IMG/VR virus record: IMGVR_UViG_3300044742_000412
Coordinates: 1-28,746 of that record
Strand: one strand, 5' to 3'
DNA length: 28,746 nucleotides
From: a virus
Shown piece by piece: positions 1 through 4,311 of this stretch. A program made the translations under genes and the position numbers. The stretch's first letter is position 1. Each line of letters starts with the position of its first letter. The notes beneath the pieces are model-generated. The model was not told the DNA's origin. It did no database searches and saw nothing but the letters and a program-made list of their open reading frames with translations.

Positions 1-537
1 ACAGCTTGCGACGGCGTCACCGAAGGACGGGGCAATAATCCGGCCGCGCAAGTTCGGATGGGCGGACATGAAACGGTGCAGCCAGCGACTTCCGGCGTAC
101 GTCTTGCCGGCGTTACGGCCGGCGAGCATCACCCAGCCCGTGATCCCGTTGGCGGGGTCGTCGTGTTCGGGGGGCGGAATCTGGTGCGAGGCAAGGGCCT
201 GGCCGGAGTGGGGGGCGAGTCGCTCGAGGGCCTCGGCGACCTGGGCGGCGAAGCCGTCGTCGGGTTCGGGATCGCCGTAGACGGGGGCGGGCTCCGGGGG
301 CGCGGGCGCGAAGCCGAGATTGCCGTGATCGTCGTAAGCGCGGCCGGGCGGAGGGACGGGAAGTGGCCCCTGGACGTGGTGATCGACGAAAGCCGGAGGG
401 CCGGTCGGGGGTGCGAAGGGCCGGAAGAAGATGGAGTCCTCTGGGAGAGGGACATCCTGGAGGAGGGTGCGGAAGTCTACGTGGACGGGAGGCGGGAGGT
501 CGAGGAGGGGGTCCTCGGTCTCGTCGTAGAGGGGCAC
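1..537 (-). CDS. terL: Terminase large subunit, N-terminal part (runs off left edge)
   Basis: Packaging ATPase that pumps DNA into the prohead. Only the first 179 codons are in the window and the frame is open to base 1. Residues 133-179 look like a terminase ATPase: a beta strand GWVMLAG, a Walker A loop AGRNAGKT ending in Lys145-Thr146, then RGRIIAPSFGDAVASC, which matches the strand after the P-loop in actinophage terminases. About 135 proline- and acid-rich residues precede the P-loop, longer than the usual N-terminus. The frame runs upstream to a stop overlapping the start of the 35-aa gene, and GTG at 537 is the only plausible start in it. No Shine-Dalgarno is visible, but TACAAT ends 7 bases before the GTG, as at the leaderless promoters. 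The nuclease domain is outside the window. Confidence 0.85.
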   Translation of the reverse strand, partial: MPLYDETEDPLLDLPPPVHVDFRTLLQDVPLPEDSIFFRPFAPPTGPPAFVDHHVQGPLPVPPPGRAYDDHGNLGFAPAPPEPAPVYGDPEPDDGFAAQVAEALERLAPHSGQALASHQIPPPEHDDPANGITGWVMLAGRNAGKTYAGSRWLHRFMSAHPNLRGRIIAPSFGDAVASC

Positions 538-544
538 GCGGGGG

Positions 545-550
545 ATTGTA
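545..550 (-). promoter_or_regulatory. Possible -10 element for a leaderless terL transcript
   Basis: On the minus strand TACAAT is followed by 7 bases and then the GTG start of the large terminase. This spacing equals that at 6856-6861 and 19901-19906. A TG one base upstream gives an extended -10. No TGGACA-like -35 lies 17 bases upstream, so the call rests on the -10 and its spacing alone. Confidence 0.35.
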
Positions 551-658
551 TCAGGCAGGCGGGACGGGCGGTTGGGTTTCGCGTTCGTCGTCGGGTTCGG
601 GGTCGTAGGGCGGATCGCGACGGGGGCGGCCCTGGCCGGGATTCTGTCCGGGTCTCAT
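551..658 (-). CDS. Small proline-rich acidic protein (35 aa), unknown function
   Basis: ATG at 658, TGA at 553-551. The product begins MRPGQNPGQGRPRRDPPYDP and is rich in Pro, Asp, Glu and Arg. It has no membrane segment or recognised domain and is probably disordered. It lies between the one-membrane-segment gene and the large terminase, 10 bases downstream of the former's stop. Its last codons contain the TACAAT proposed as the terL promoter. The ATG start and its place in the co-directional string support it, but so short a frame could be chance. Confidence 0.45.
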   Translation of the reverse strand: MRPGQNPGQGRPRRDPPYDPEPDDERETQPPVPPA

Positions 659-668
659 GGGTGGGGCG

Positions 669-788
669 TCAGACTCGACGGCCGAGGATGAAGAGGACGA
701 GGGCGACGATGGCGAGGATGATGAAGATGGTGTAGAGCACGAGGGGGTGTACCCCGTTAGGGGGAGGGTGAATCGCGCTGGGCGTCAT
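669..788 (-). CDS. Small single-pass membrane protein (39 aa)
   Basis: ATG at 788, overlapping the stop of the upstream gene (ATGA). Residues 1-14 are polar and Pro-rich (MTPSAIHPPPNGVH). About residues 16-36 form a strong hydrophobic helix (LYTIFIILAIVALVLFILG), and the chain ends RRV, so by the positive-inside rule the C-terminus is probably cytoplasmic. It sits with a lipoprotein-like gene just before the large terminase. Tiny membrane proteins near terminase or lysis genes are sometimes holins or spanin parts, but this one has too few features to say so. Confidence 0.65.
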   Translation of the reverse strand: MTPSAIHPPPNGVHPLVLYTIFIILAIVALVLFILGRRV

Positions 789-913
789 TCACAGCGGACG
801 CCTTTCGGGCAGGGGCCGCAACGTTTGGCAGCGGAACGGAGGAGAGTGCAGGCGATGGAAGGGAGGGCGGAGGTGAGTATGAGGAGGAGGGCGATGCGGA
901 AGGGGTGAGTCAT
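785..913 (-). CDS. Small exported, possibly lipid-anchored Cys-rich peptide (42 aa)
   Basis: ATG at 913, TGA at 787-785. The N-terminus MTHPFRIALLLILTSALPSIAC looks like a short signal peptide with a possible lipobox (SIAC, Cys22). The remaining 20 residues are basic and include CGPCPKGVRC, three cysteines that could form a disulfide or bind metal. No Shine-Dalgarno precedes the start. A TACACT lies 6 bases before the ATG, the same distance as the -10 boxes of the leaderless genes. It is the first gene of the minus-strand string leading to the large terminase. Export of a small accessory protein, or an Rz1-like role, is a guess. Confidence 0.55.
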   Translation of the reverse strand: MTHPFRIALLLILTSALPSIACTLLRSAAKRCGPCPKGVRCE

Positions 914-1170
914 GGGGACAGTGTAGCAGAGTGAGGGAGGGAGATTGTACAATAGGGGGGAGGGGTCTCGTGGGCGAAAGGTGTCGAGTGCGGACCTGGC
1001 AAGCTGGGCCTGCAGTACGGGCCACCCCCAGCCTGGGCTTGCATCTGCCCGAGAGCCCCGTCGAGGCTCCGCAGCGGGAGTCGAGGGTTGCAGCAGCCTG
1101 CAGGCCAAGCATCAATGCACACTTCAAGCCTCGCAAGCCACGCAGTGCGAGGATTTCAAGCACAAATGTC
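914..1170. other. Intergenic region between minus-strand terL string and plus-strand island
   Basis: No convincing gene is seen. The stretch holds the palindrome ATTGTACAAT (944-953), giving a TACAAT on both strands, without a clear -35 on either side. It is G-rich on the plus strand near 954-966. At 1129-1135 and 1146-1152 CCTCGCA pairs with TGCGAGG across a 10-base loop, with TTCAAG on both sides. This hairpin ends 18 bases upstream of the -35 of the next promoter and could be an operator or a boundary element. Confidence 0.5.
944..953. promoter_or_regulatory. Palindromic -10-like site ATTGTACAAT
   Basis: The 10-base perfect palindrome gives TACAAT on both strands. On the minus strand it lies 31 bases before the lipoprotein-like start at 913. 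The same palindrome occurs at 4295-4304 upstream of the small terminase block, so the two copies bracket the inverted plus-strand island. Neither strand has the TGGACA -35 found at the other promoters, so use as a promoter is uncertain. Confidence 0.3.
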
Positions 1171-1199
1171 TGGACATTCCGCACCTGTCATAGTACAAT
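1171..1199 (+). promoter_or_regulatory. Promoter of the small-gene island (TGGACA-17-TACAAT)
   Basis: TGGACA at 1171-1176, a 17-base spacer and TACAAT at 1194-1199. Sequence just upstream (ACAAATGTC) matches that upstream of the promoters at 6833, 7263 and 7969. The predicted transcript start near 1206 leaves a leader of about 40 bases before the ATG at 1246, so this is one of two promoters in the set that are not leaderless. Confidence 0.85.
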
Positions 1200-1245
1200 G
1201 AAATCATCAGGTCGGAGCAACCAGCCCCGGCAGACAGGCAGACAC

Positions 1246-1404
1246 ATGACAGACAACCCCATCACCACCCTCGCCCAGCTCGCCAGGCTCGACATCGGCT
1301 CGGACGCCAGTCCAGCAGACATCGACTACCACATCGGCTGGCTCCTCAACTTCACGGCAGCTGAGTTTCAGCACTATTGCCGCCGCCTCGGGGTCATCTC
1401 ATGA
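1246..1404 (+). CDS. Small hypothetical protein (52 aa), first gene of the island
   Basis: ATG at 1246. The product, MTDNPITTLAQLARLDIGSD onward, is an acidic peptide predicted to be helical, ending CRRLGVIS. No family is recognised. A frame reading in from 931 is longer, but its upstream part runs through the promoter at 1171-1199, so the ATG after the promoter is taken. The Shine-Dalgarno is weak (AGACAGGCAGAC). The stop overlaps the next start (ATGA). Confidence 0.6.
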   Translation: MTDNPITTLAQLARLDIGSDASPADIDYHIGWLLNFTAAEFQHYCRRLGVIS

Positions 1405-1574
1405 CCCCCCGGCAGGTACAGCGCATCGTCGCTCGGGACCGCTCAGAATCTGAGGATTGTGAGCGCTTGACCCCGGGCTGCTCGATCAACCACACGGCCG
1501 AGGCCAGCCTCAACCAGGACCAGGCCGAGGCACTTGGCTTGGACACCCGCTTCGATGGGTGTGAGACCTGGTAG
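1401..1574 (+). CDS. Small hypothetical protein (57 aa)
   Basis: ATG at 1401 overlaps the preceding stop. The product begins MTPRQVQRIVARDRSESEDC; its basic N-terminal helix gives way to an acidic region with three cysteines spread through the chain. No domain is recognised. The stop at 1572-1574 is followed after 10 bases by the first 40-nt structured element. Tight coupling to the upstream gene is the main support. Confidence 0.55.
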   Translation: MTPRQVQRIVARDRSESEDCERLTPGCSINHTAEASLNQDQAEALGLDTRFDGCETW

Positions 1575-1584
1575 TTCGATTGAC

Positions 1585-1624
1585 GCCTGACCAGCAGGCA
1601 TCCGGGTGCAAGCCCCGGACAGGC
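1585..1624 (+). ncRNA. 40-nt T-loop element, copy A (structured intercistronic RNA)
   Basis: The order is: 5-base outer strand GCCTG (1585-1589), 11-base linker ACCAGCAGGCA, 6-bp stem TCCGGG/CCCGGA closing the 7-base loop TGCAAGC, then CAGGC (1620-1624) pairing with the outer strand. Copies B and C have exactly the same segment lengths. The loop resembles a tRNA T-loop and the stacked outer stem resembles an acceptor stem, so the whole looks like a tRNA minihelix without D and anticodon arms. It sits between a stop codon and the RBS of the next gene. A role in RNA processing or translation is inferred; no known family is recognised. Confidence 0.65.
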
Positions 1625-1664
1625 ACCAGCATCATCCAGGTGCTTGAGCAAGGAGATTGACCAC

Positions 1665-1895
1665 ATGACAGCCGAGTTCATTCACAGCGCCCGCGAGGAC
1701 AGCGTCGAGCTCGTCCTGGTCCGGTACCAGAAGGGCCTTTGGGCCTTCTGCTTCCACGAGGACCCGGCATTCGACTACGCAGTTGACCCCACCGGCTACA
1801 CCTGCACCGGCATCTGGGACCCTCACGGCCCCTACGCCCACTACCGGGTCCCCGCCGAGCTCTTCGAGCAGGTCACCCAGCACCCGTTCCCCTGA
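1665..1895 (+). CDS. Hypothetical protein (76 aa)
   Basis: ATG at 1665 has a clear Shine-Dalgarno (AAGGAG, 9 bases upstream), which decides against a longer frame starting with TTG at 1644. The product MTAEFIHSAREDSVELVLVR continues with aromatic-rich strands (KGLWAFCFHEDPAFDYAVDP) and is probably a small beta-rich domain. No family is recognised. It lies between structured elements A and B and would be translated from its own RBS. Confidence 0.7.
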   Translation: MTAEFIHSAREDSVELVLVRYQKGLWAFCFHEDPAFDYAVDPTGYTCTGIWDPHGPYAHYRVPAELFEQVTQHPFP

Positions 1896-1906
1896 CACCG
1901 ATTGCC

Positions 1907-1946
1907 GCCCCACCAGCAGGCACCCAGGCGCGAGCCCTGGGAGGGC
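1907..1946 (+). ncRNA. 40-nt T-loop element, copy B
   Basis: Same geometry as copies A and C: GCCCC (1907-1911), linker ACCAGCAGGCA, 6-bp stem CCCAGG/CCTGGG around loop CGCGAGC, then AGGGC (1942-1946). The outer stem changes together on both sides (GCCT/AGGC in A and C, GCCC/GGGC here), and all six stem pairs hold although the bases differ. One outer pair, C-A at the junction, is lost. A separate 6-bp hairpin (TCCGCC/GGCGGA, 1949-1965) follows just before the next RBS. The conserved linker is identical to copy A. Confidence 0.65.
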
Positions 1947-1982
1947 ACTCCGCCACCCAGGCGGATGACAAGGAGAATTGAC

Positions 1983-2207
1983 ATGACAACCATGTTCACG
2001 TTCGCCCTCGAGTACCCGGTGCCCTCGGCACCAGATGACAGCGATGTCTGGTACGAGGAGATCGACGTTTGGGCCGACAGCCGCGAGGCAGCCCTGACCG
2101 AGGTCACCCGGCAGGCCCAAGAGGACTACGAGCCCGGCTACCGTCGGATCATCGAACTCCCGGCGGGCGGATCGGGCGGCTTCGTCCAGGTCTGGAGCCT
2201 CAAGTGA
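1983..2207 (+). CDS. Hypothetical protein (74 aa)
   Basis: ATG at 1983 with AAGGAG 8 bases upstream. The product starts MTTMFTFALEYPVPSAPDDS, continues with an acidic strand-rich part (DVWYEEIDVWADSREAALTE) and ends with a Gly-rich turn and a strand (GGSGGFVQVWSLK). It may be a small alpha/beta domain. No family is recognised. The stop overlaps the next GTG start (GTGA). Confidence 0.7.
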   Translation: MTTMFTFALEYPVPSAPDDSDVWYEEIDVWADSREAALTEVTRQAQEDYEPGYRRIIELPAGGSGGFVQVWSLK

Positions 2208-2503
2208 CCGTCAACGAGCTCAAGGCAGCCCTCCAGGCAGCCCTCGACCGGGGCCTCCCAGGCTCCACCACGGTCGTCTTCGGCGACCACCCGGACCTCG
2301 ATTGGGCCGTCGTCGAGGTCCAGGGCGACCCGTCCGATGGCACGGAGGACTACGACATGTGGTTCACCCTCGGGGGCAGCGAGCCCGCCGACGCCCGCTT
2401 CACCGAGGGGGGCATGAGCCCCGAGTGGTACCTTGGCAGGGAGTCCGTCGTCGAGCAAGTTGCCAAGGAAGGGGGCTACACCAACGCCTGGCCCTCCAAG
2501 TGA
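2204..2503 (+). CDS. Hypothetical protein (99 aa)
   Basis: GTG at 2204 overlaps the previous stop, and the product begins MTVNELKAALQAALDRGLPG. The helix followed by a strand with acidic residues (TTVVFGDHPDLDWAVVEVQG) recalls small phage proteins of the form MTVxELxxxL, which have no assigned function. The frame is open further upstream, but that part overlaps the previous gene. The stop at 2501-2503 is followed after 8 bases by structured element C. Confidence 0.65.
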   Translation: MTVNELKAALQAALDRGLPGSTTVVFGDHPDLDWAVVEVQGDPSDGTEDYDMWFTLGGSEPADARFTEGGMSPEWYLGRESVVEQVAKEGGYTNAWPSK

Positions 2504-2511
2504 CTCAAGGC

Positions 2512-2551
2512 GCCTGACCGGCAGGCATCGAGGTTCGAGCCCTCGACAGGC
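2512..2551 (+). ncRNA. 40-nt T-loop element, copy C
   Basis: GCCTG (2512-2516), linker ACCGGCAGGCA, 6-bp stem TCGAGG/CCTCGA with loop TTCGAGC, then CAGGC (2547-2551). The loop matches the T-loop consensus of tRNA (TTCRANY) exactly. The linker differs from A and B at one base. No complete tRNA can be folded here because D-arm and anticodon-arm sequences are absent. It lies between a stop codon and the RBS of the gene at 2577. Confidence 0.65.
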
Positions 2552-2576
2552 ACTCACCAACAGAAAGGCAATCCAC

Positions 2577-2873
2577 ATGACACCAGCAGCAGCAGTGCTG
2601 ACCGGGCTCGCCGAAGAGGTGGCCCGAGCCGAGAAGAGCCTCACCGAGGGCCCGCTGTACTGGGCCCGCAGCAGGGTCGAGAGCGTCACCCGGAGCCTCG
2701 CCGCAGGCGAGTCGATGAACAGCCTGGGCGAGCTCCAGGCAACCGGCCCCGCCTTCGACGCCGCCGTCGCCAGACTCGAGCAGGCAGCCAACGCCTTCGG
2801 CGCCGCCCTCAGGGCCCTCTCGGGCGAGGTGATGGCCGCCTCGGAGAGCGATTGGCTGGTGGTGATCAAATGA
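2577..2873 (+). CDS. Helical hypothetical protein (98 aa)
   Basis: ATG at 2577 follows a moderate Shine-Dalgarno (AAAGG, 9 bases upstream). The Ala- and Glu-rich product (MTPAAAVLTGLAEEVARAEK and AVARLEQAANAFGAALRALS) is predicted to be almost all helix, with heptad-like spacing that suggests a coiled coil or helical bundle. No family is recognised. The longer frame from 2433 would run through structured element C and is not chosen. The stop overlaps the next start (ATGA). Confidence 0.7.
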   Translation: MTPAAAVLTGLAEEVARAEKSLTEGPLYWARSRVESVTRSLAAGESMNSLGELQATGPAFDAAVARLEQAANAFGAALRALSGEVMAASESDWLVVIK

Positions 2874-3043
2874 CCGCCACCACCCACTTCAAAGTCGGCT
2901 TCAAATCCGGCGCCGGCTTCCCGGTCATGTTCAACGGGCAGTACCCCAACCTCGAAGCGGCCCAGGAGTTCGTCCAGTCTCAGACCCGGGCCGGCTACGG
3001 CAAGCACTACGTCTGGAAGATCACAGTTGAGGAGATCCAGTGA
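2870..3043 (+). CDS. Small hypothetical protein (57 aa)
   Basis: ATG at 2870 overlaps the previous stop. The product MTATTHFKVGFKSGAGFPVM continues with an alternating beta and helix pattern (PNLEAAQEFVQSQTRAGYGK) and a final strand (HYVWKITVEEIQ). It could be a small beta-alpha-beta fold. No family is recognised. The stop is shared with the next GTG start. Confidence 0.65.
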   Translation: MTATTHFKVGFKSGAGFPVMFNGQYPNLEAAQEFVQSQTRAGYGKHYVWKITVEEIQ

Positions 3044-3336
3044 TCGACACCTTCCTCCCCGTCTACGCCGCCCTCCGGCTGACAGGGCCGTCCAAGCCGA
3101 CGCTCTCGGGGGCTGTCGCCCGGGGGCTCGTCCTCGTAGCGGTCAGCCCCCTGATCGCCTTCGTCCTCATCATCCACGCACTTGTCTGGATGATCGACCG
3201 CAGGCGTCGTCTAACCGCCGCCCAGATCAAAGTCCGCGCCAATCAGGCAGCCTTCCAGGCCCGCCAGGCGACCAAGCCCCAGGGGTTCGCCGGCCACGTC
3301 GCCGAACTCCGCAAGACACAGGGAGAGCAGCCATGA
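3040..3336 (+). CDS. Membrane protein with one strong TM segment (98 aa)
   Basis: GTG at 3040 overlaps the previous stop (GTGA). Residues about 26-51 are strongly hydrophobic (VARGLVLVAVSPLIAFVLII then HALVWMI) and are followed by DRRRR, so the C-terminus is expected in the cytoplasm. The last 45 residues are a basic Gln- and Ala-rich helix (QIKVRANQAAFQARQATKPQ). Its role is unknown. It is the only clear membrane protein of the island. Confidence 0.7.
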   Translation: MIDTFLPVYAALRLTGPSKPTLSGAVARGLVLVAVSPLIAFVLIIHALVWMIDRRRRLTAAQIKVRANQAAFQARQATKPQGFAGHVAELRKTQGEQP

Positions 3337-3500
3337 TCGTCCGACACCGAGTTTCCGCCGCCATCGGCCAGGTCCTATCCCGGCACCAAATGCCCGTCGA
3401 GCGAGTCGGCGACATGGCCGGCCTCTGGTACGAGGTCAACTGGGGCGACGGGTTCATCACCTGGGTCCCGGCGACCGTAGTCGAGGAGGTCCCGGCATGA
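3333..3500 (+). CDS. Small hypothetical protein (55 aa)
   Basis: ATG at 3333 overlaps the previous stop, with GGGAGAG upstream. The product MIVRHRVSAAIGQVLSRHQM continues with LWYEVNWGDGFITWVPATVV, an aromatic-rich strand pair typical of a small SH3-like barrel, but no named family is recognised. A different frame starting at 3027 gives a longer but compositionally odd product and is rejected. It couples to the gene at 3497. Confidence 0.65.
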   Translation: MIVRHRVSAAIGQVLSRHQMPVERVGDMAGLWYEVNWGDGFITWVPATVVEEVPA

Positions 3501-3760
3501 CCGTCCACACCTTCTCCGTCGGCGACCCAATCCGCACCTCTGCCACCATCAAGTCCGGCAGGTACAGGGACCGTCCCGGCTTCGTCGTCACTGTCAATCA
3601 CGGTGGAGGGCCCAAAGGCGCACCCGAGTACGGCGTGATCCTCGGCACTCAACGCCCCCAATGGCGCCGTGAACCCGACCGTCGGCACGAGGTCCTCTAC
3701 GACAGCGACCAACTTGCCTGGTTCGCCCCTCACGAGCTCAACCCCCGCCCGGAGGGTTGA
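3497..3760 (+). CDS. Small beta-rich protein, KOW/SH3-like (87 aa)
   Basis: ATG at 3497 overlaps the previous stop. The pattern VGDPIRTSATIKSGRYRDRP, then GFVVTVN and EYGVILG, ending VLYDSDQLAWFAPHEL, suggests a small SH3-like or KOW-type barrel with the typical end WFxPxEL. Function is unknown. It is the last gene of the island, and its final 23 bases overlap the 3' end of the small terminase on the opposite strand, so the two units converge with no terminator between them. Confidence 0.7.
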   Translation: MTVHTFSVGDPIRTSATIKSGRYRDRPGFVVTVNHGGGPKGAPEYGVILGTQRPQWRREPDRRHEVLYDSDQLAWFAPHELNPRPEG

Positions 3761-4178
3761 TCACACTCACGTCCGAACTCTCGGCTTCGATTGCCATCAA
3801 CTGGGCCCGTAACACTCCCGGTGCTCGGTCCCGCACTTCGGCAGGCAGATCCAACGCCTCGAGAGTTGCCAAGAGCACACGCGCCACAAGCTCCGCTCTG
3901 CGCTCCTCAACGCGCACCACTCGCTCCTCCAGGCCCAATCTCACAGCCGTCTCCGACGCCTTCCGCAGTGCCTCACGCTCCGACCTGTACAGCCTCAACC
4001 ACGGCGCCCAATCGTCCAACAAGCTCTCGTCCGTCGGTGCACCCGCCACCTTTGTCCCAAGCCAAGCAACGTGCCCCGCAGCCCTCCTCACCTCCTCCAA
4101 CAGCGCCATGAACGGGTTGATCCCTCGCTCCGCTCCATACCTCCGGGCCTCGTCCTTTGCCATTTCCACGTTACTCAT
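3738..4178 (-). CDS. terS: Terminase small subunit
   Basis: Binds packaging sites and loads the large terminase. The 146-aa product has the organisation of actinophage small terminases: an N-terminal segment GINPFMALLEEVRRAAGHVA, then WLGTKVAG, a central DDWAPWLRLYRSEREALRKA, and ERRAELVARVLLATLEALDL near the C-terminus. This is recognised from family pattern, not from a search. ATG at 4178 is chosen for its strong Shine-Dalgarno GGGAGG (4186-4191, 7 bases away) and its ATGA overlap with the upstream small ORF. The large terminase lies 3.2 kb further along the same strand, split off by the inverted island. Confidence 0.75.
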   Translation of the reverse strand: MSNVEMAKDEARRYGAERGINPFMALLEEVRRAAGHVAWLGTKVAGAPTDESLLDDWAPWLRLYRSEREALRKASETAVRLGLEERVVRVEERRAELVARVLLATLEALDLPAEVRDRAPGVLRAQLMAIEAESSDVSVINPPGGG

Positions 4179-4282
4179 TGTACAACCTCCCTGCCACACT
4201 TTCTGTGGCACACAAACAAACCCCATCTACACGCGAAGAGGGGACTACCAGAAACATTGCTCTGCCTCACTTTCTCAGGCAT
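4175..4282 (-). CDS. Small Cys-rich, zinc-finger-like protein (35 aa) upstream of terS
   Basis: ATG at 4282 has a strong Shine-Dalgarno (GGAGGG, 4287-4292, 4 bases away), and its TGA overlaps the terS ATG, the same coupling as elsewhere in this genome. The product MPEKVRQSNVSGSPLFACRW ends GLFVCHRKCGREVVQ. The CHRKCGREV tail resembles the second half of small actinobacterial zinc-binding proteins (YCSxxCRxR), but the first CxxC pair is reduced to one Cys, so the finger may be degenerate. An overlapping 28-codon frame (ATG at 4257) also exists and is less well supported. Two similar hairpins lie within this gene. Confidence 0.5.
   Translation of the reverse strand: MPEKVRQSNVSGSPLFACRWGLFVCHRKCGREVVQ
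4192..4210 (-). repeat. Hairpin H1 with GAAAG loop, next to the terS RBS
   Basis: As minus-strand RNA, UGCCACA pairs perfectly with UGUGGCA around a GAAAG loop. The stem ends directly against the GGGAGG Shine-Dalgarno of the small terminase. A second hairpin with the same loop and the same outer TGCC/GGCA lies at 4263-4281. It could control terS translation. Confidence 0.55.
4263..4281 (-). repeat. Hairpin H2 with GAAAG loop, at the start of the Cys-rich ORF
   Basis: On the minus strand TGCCTGA and TGAGGCA flank GAAAG: six pairs with one internal G-G mismatch. The fifth pair is T-A here and A-T in H1, a compensating change that argues for a kept structure. The stem includes two bases of the ATG at 4282, so folding would hide that start codon. 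Confidence 0.5.
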
Positions 4283-4294
4283 TCAACCCTCCAC

Positions 4295-4304
4295 ATTGTA
4301 CAAT
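4295..4304 (-). promoter_or_regulatory. Palindromic -10-like site upstream of the terS unit
   Basis: ATTGTACAAT gives TACAAT on both strands. On the minus strand it lies 16 bases before the ATG at 4282 and could start a terS transcript, with +1 near 4292 at the Shine-Dalgarno. The -35 position reads ATCAAT, unlike TGGACA. It overlaps nothing but the short gap after the primase stop. Confidence 0.4.
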
Positions 4305-4311
4305 ACGATTA

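Noticed and set aside
58-735. Plus-strand 225-aa ORF
   Set aside because: It is antisense to the large terminase and small genes, Gly/Arg-rich low complexity, and has no domain.
1575-2560. Complete tRNA genes at the T-loop elements
   Set aside because: Only a T-arm and an acceptor-like stem can be formed; D and anticodon arms are lacking in all three copies.
4171-4257. 28-codon minus-strand leader ORF (ATG at 4257) ahead of terS
   Set aside because: It overlaps the better supported 35-aa ORF, which has a stronger Shine-Dalgarno and an ATGA junction with terS.
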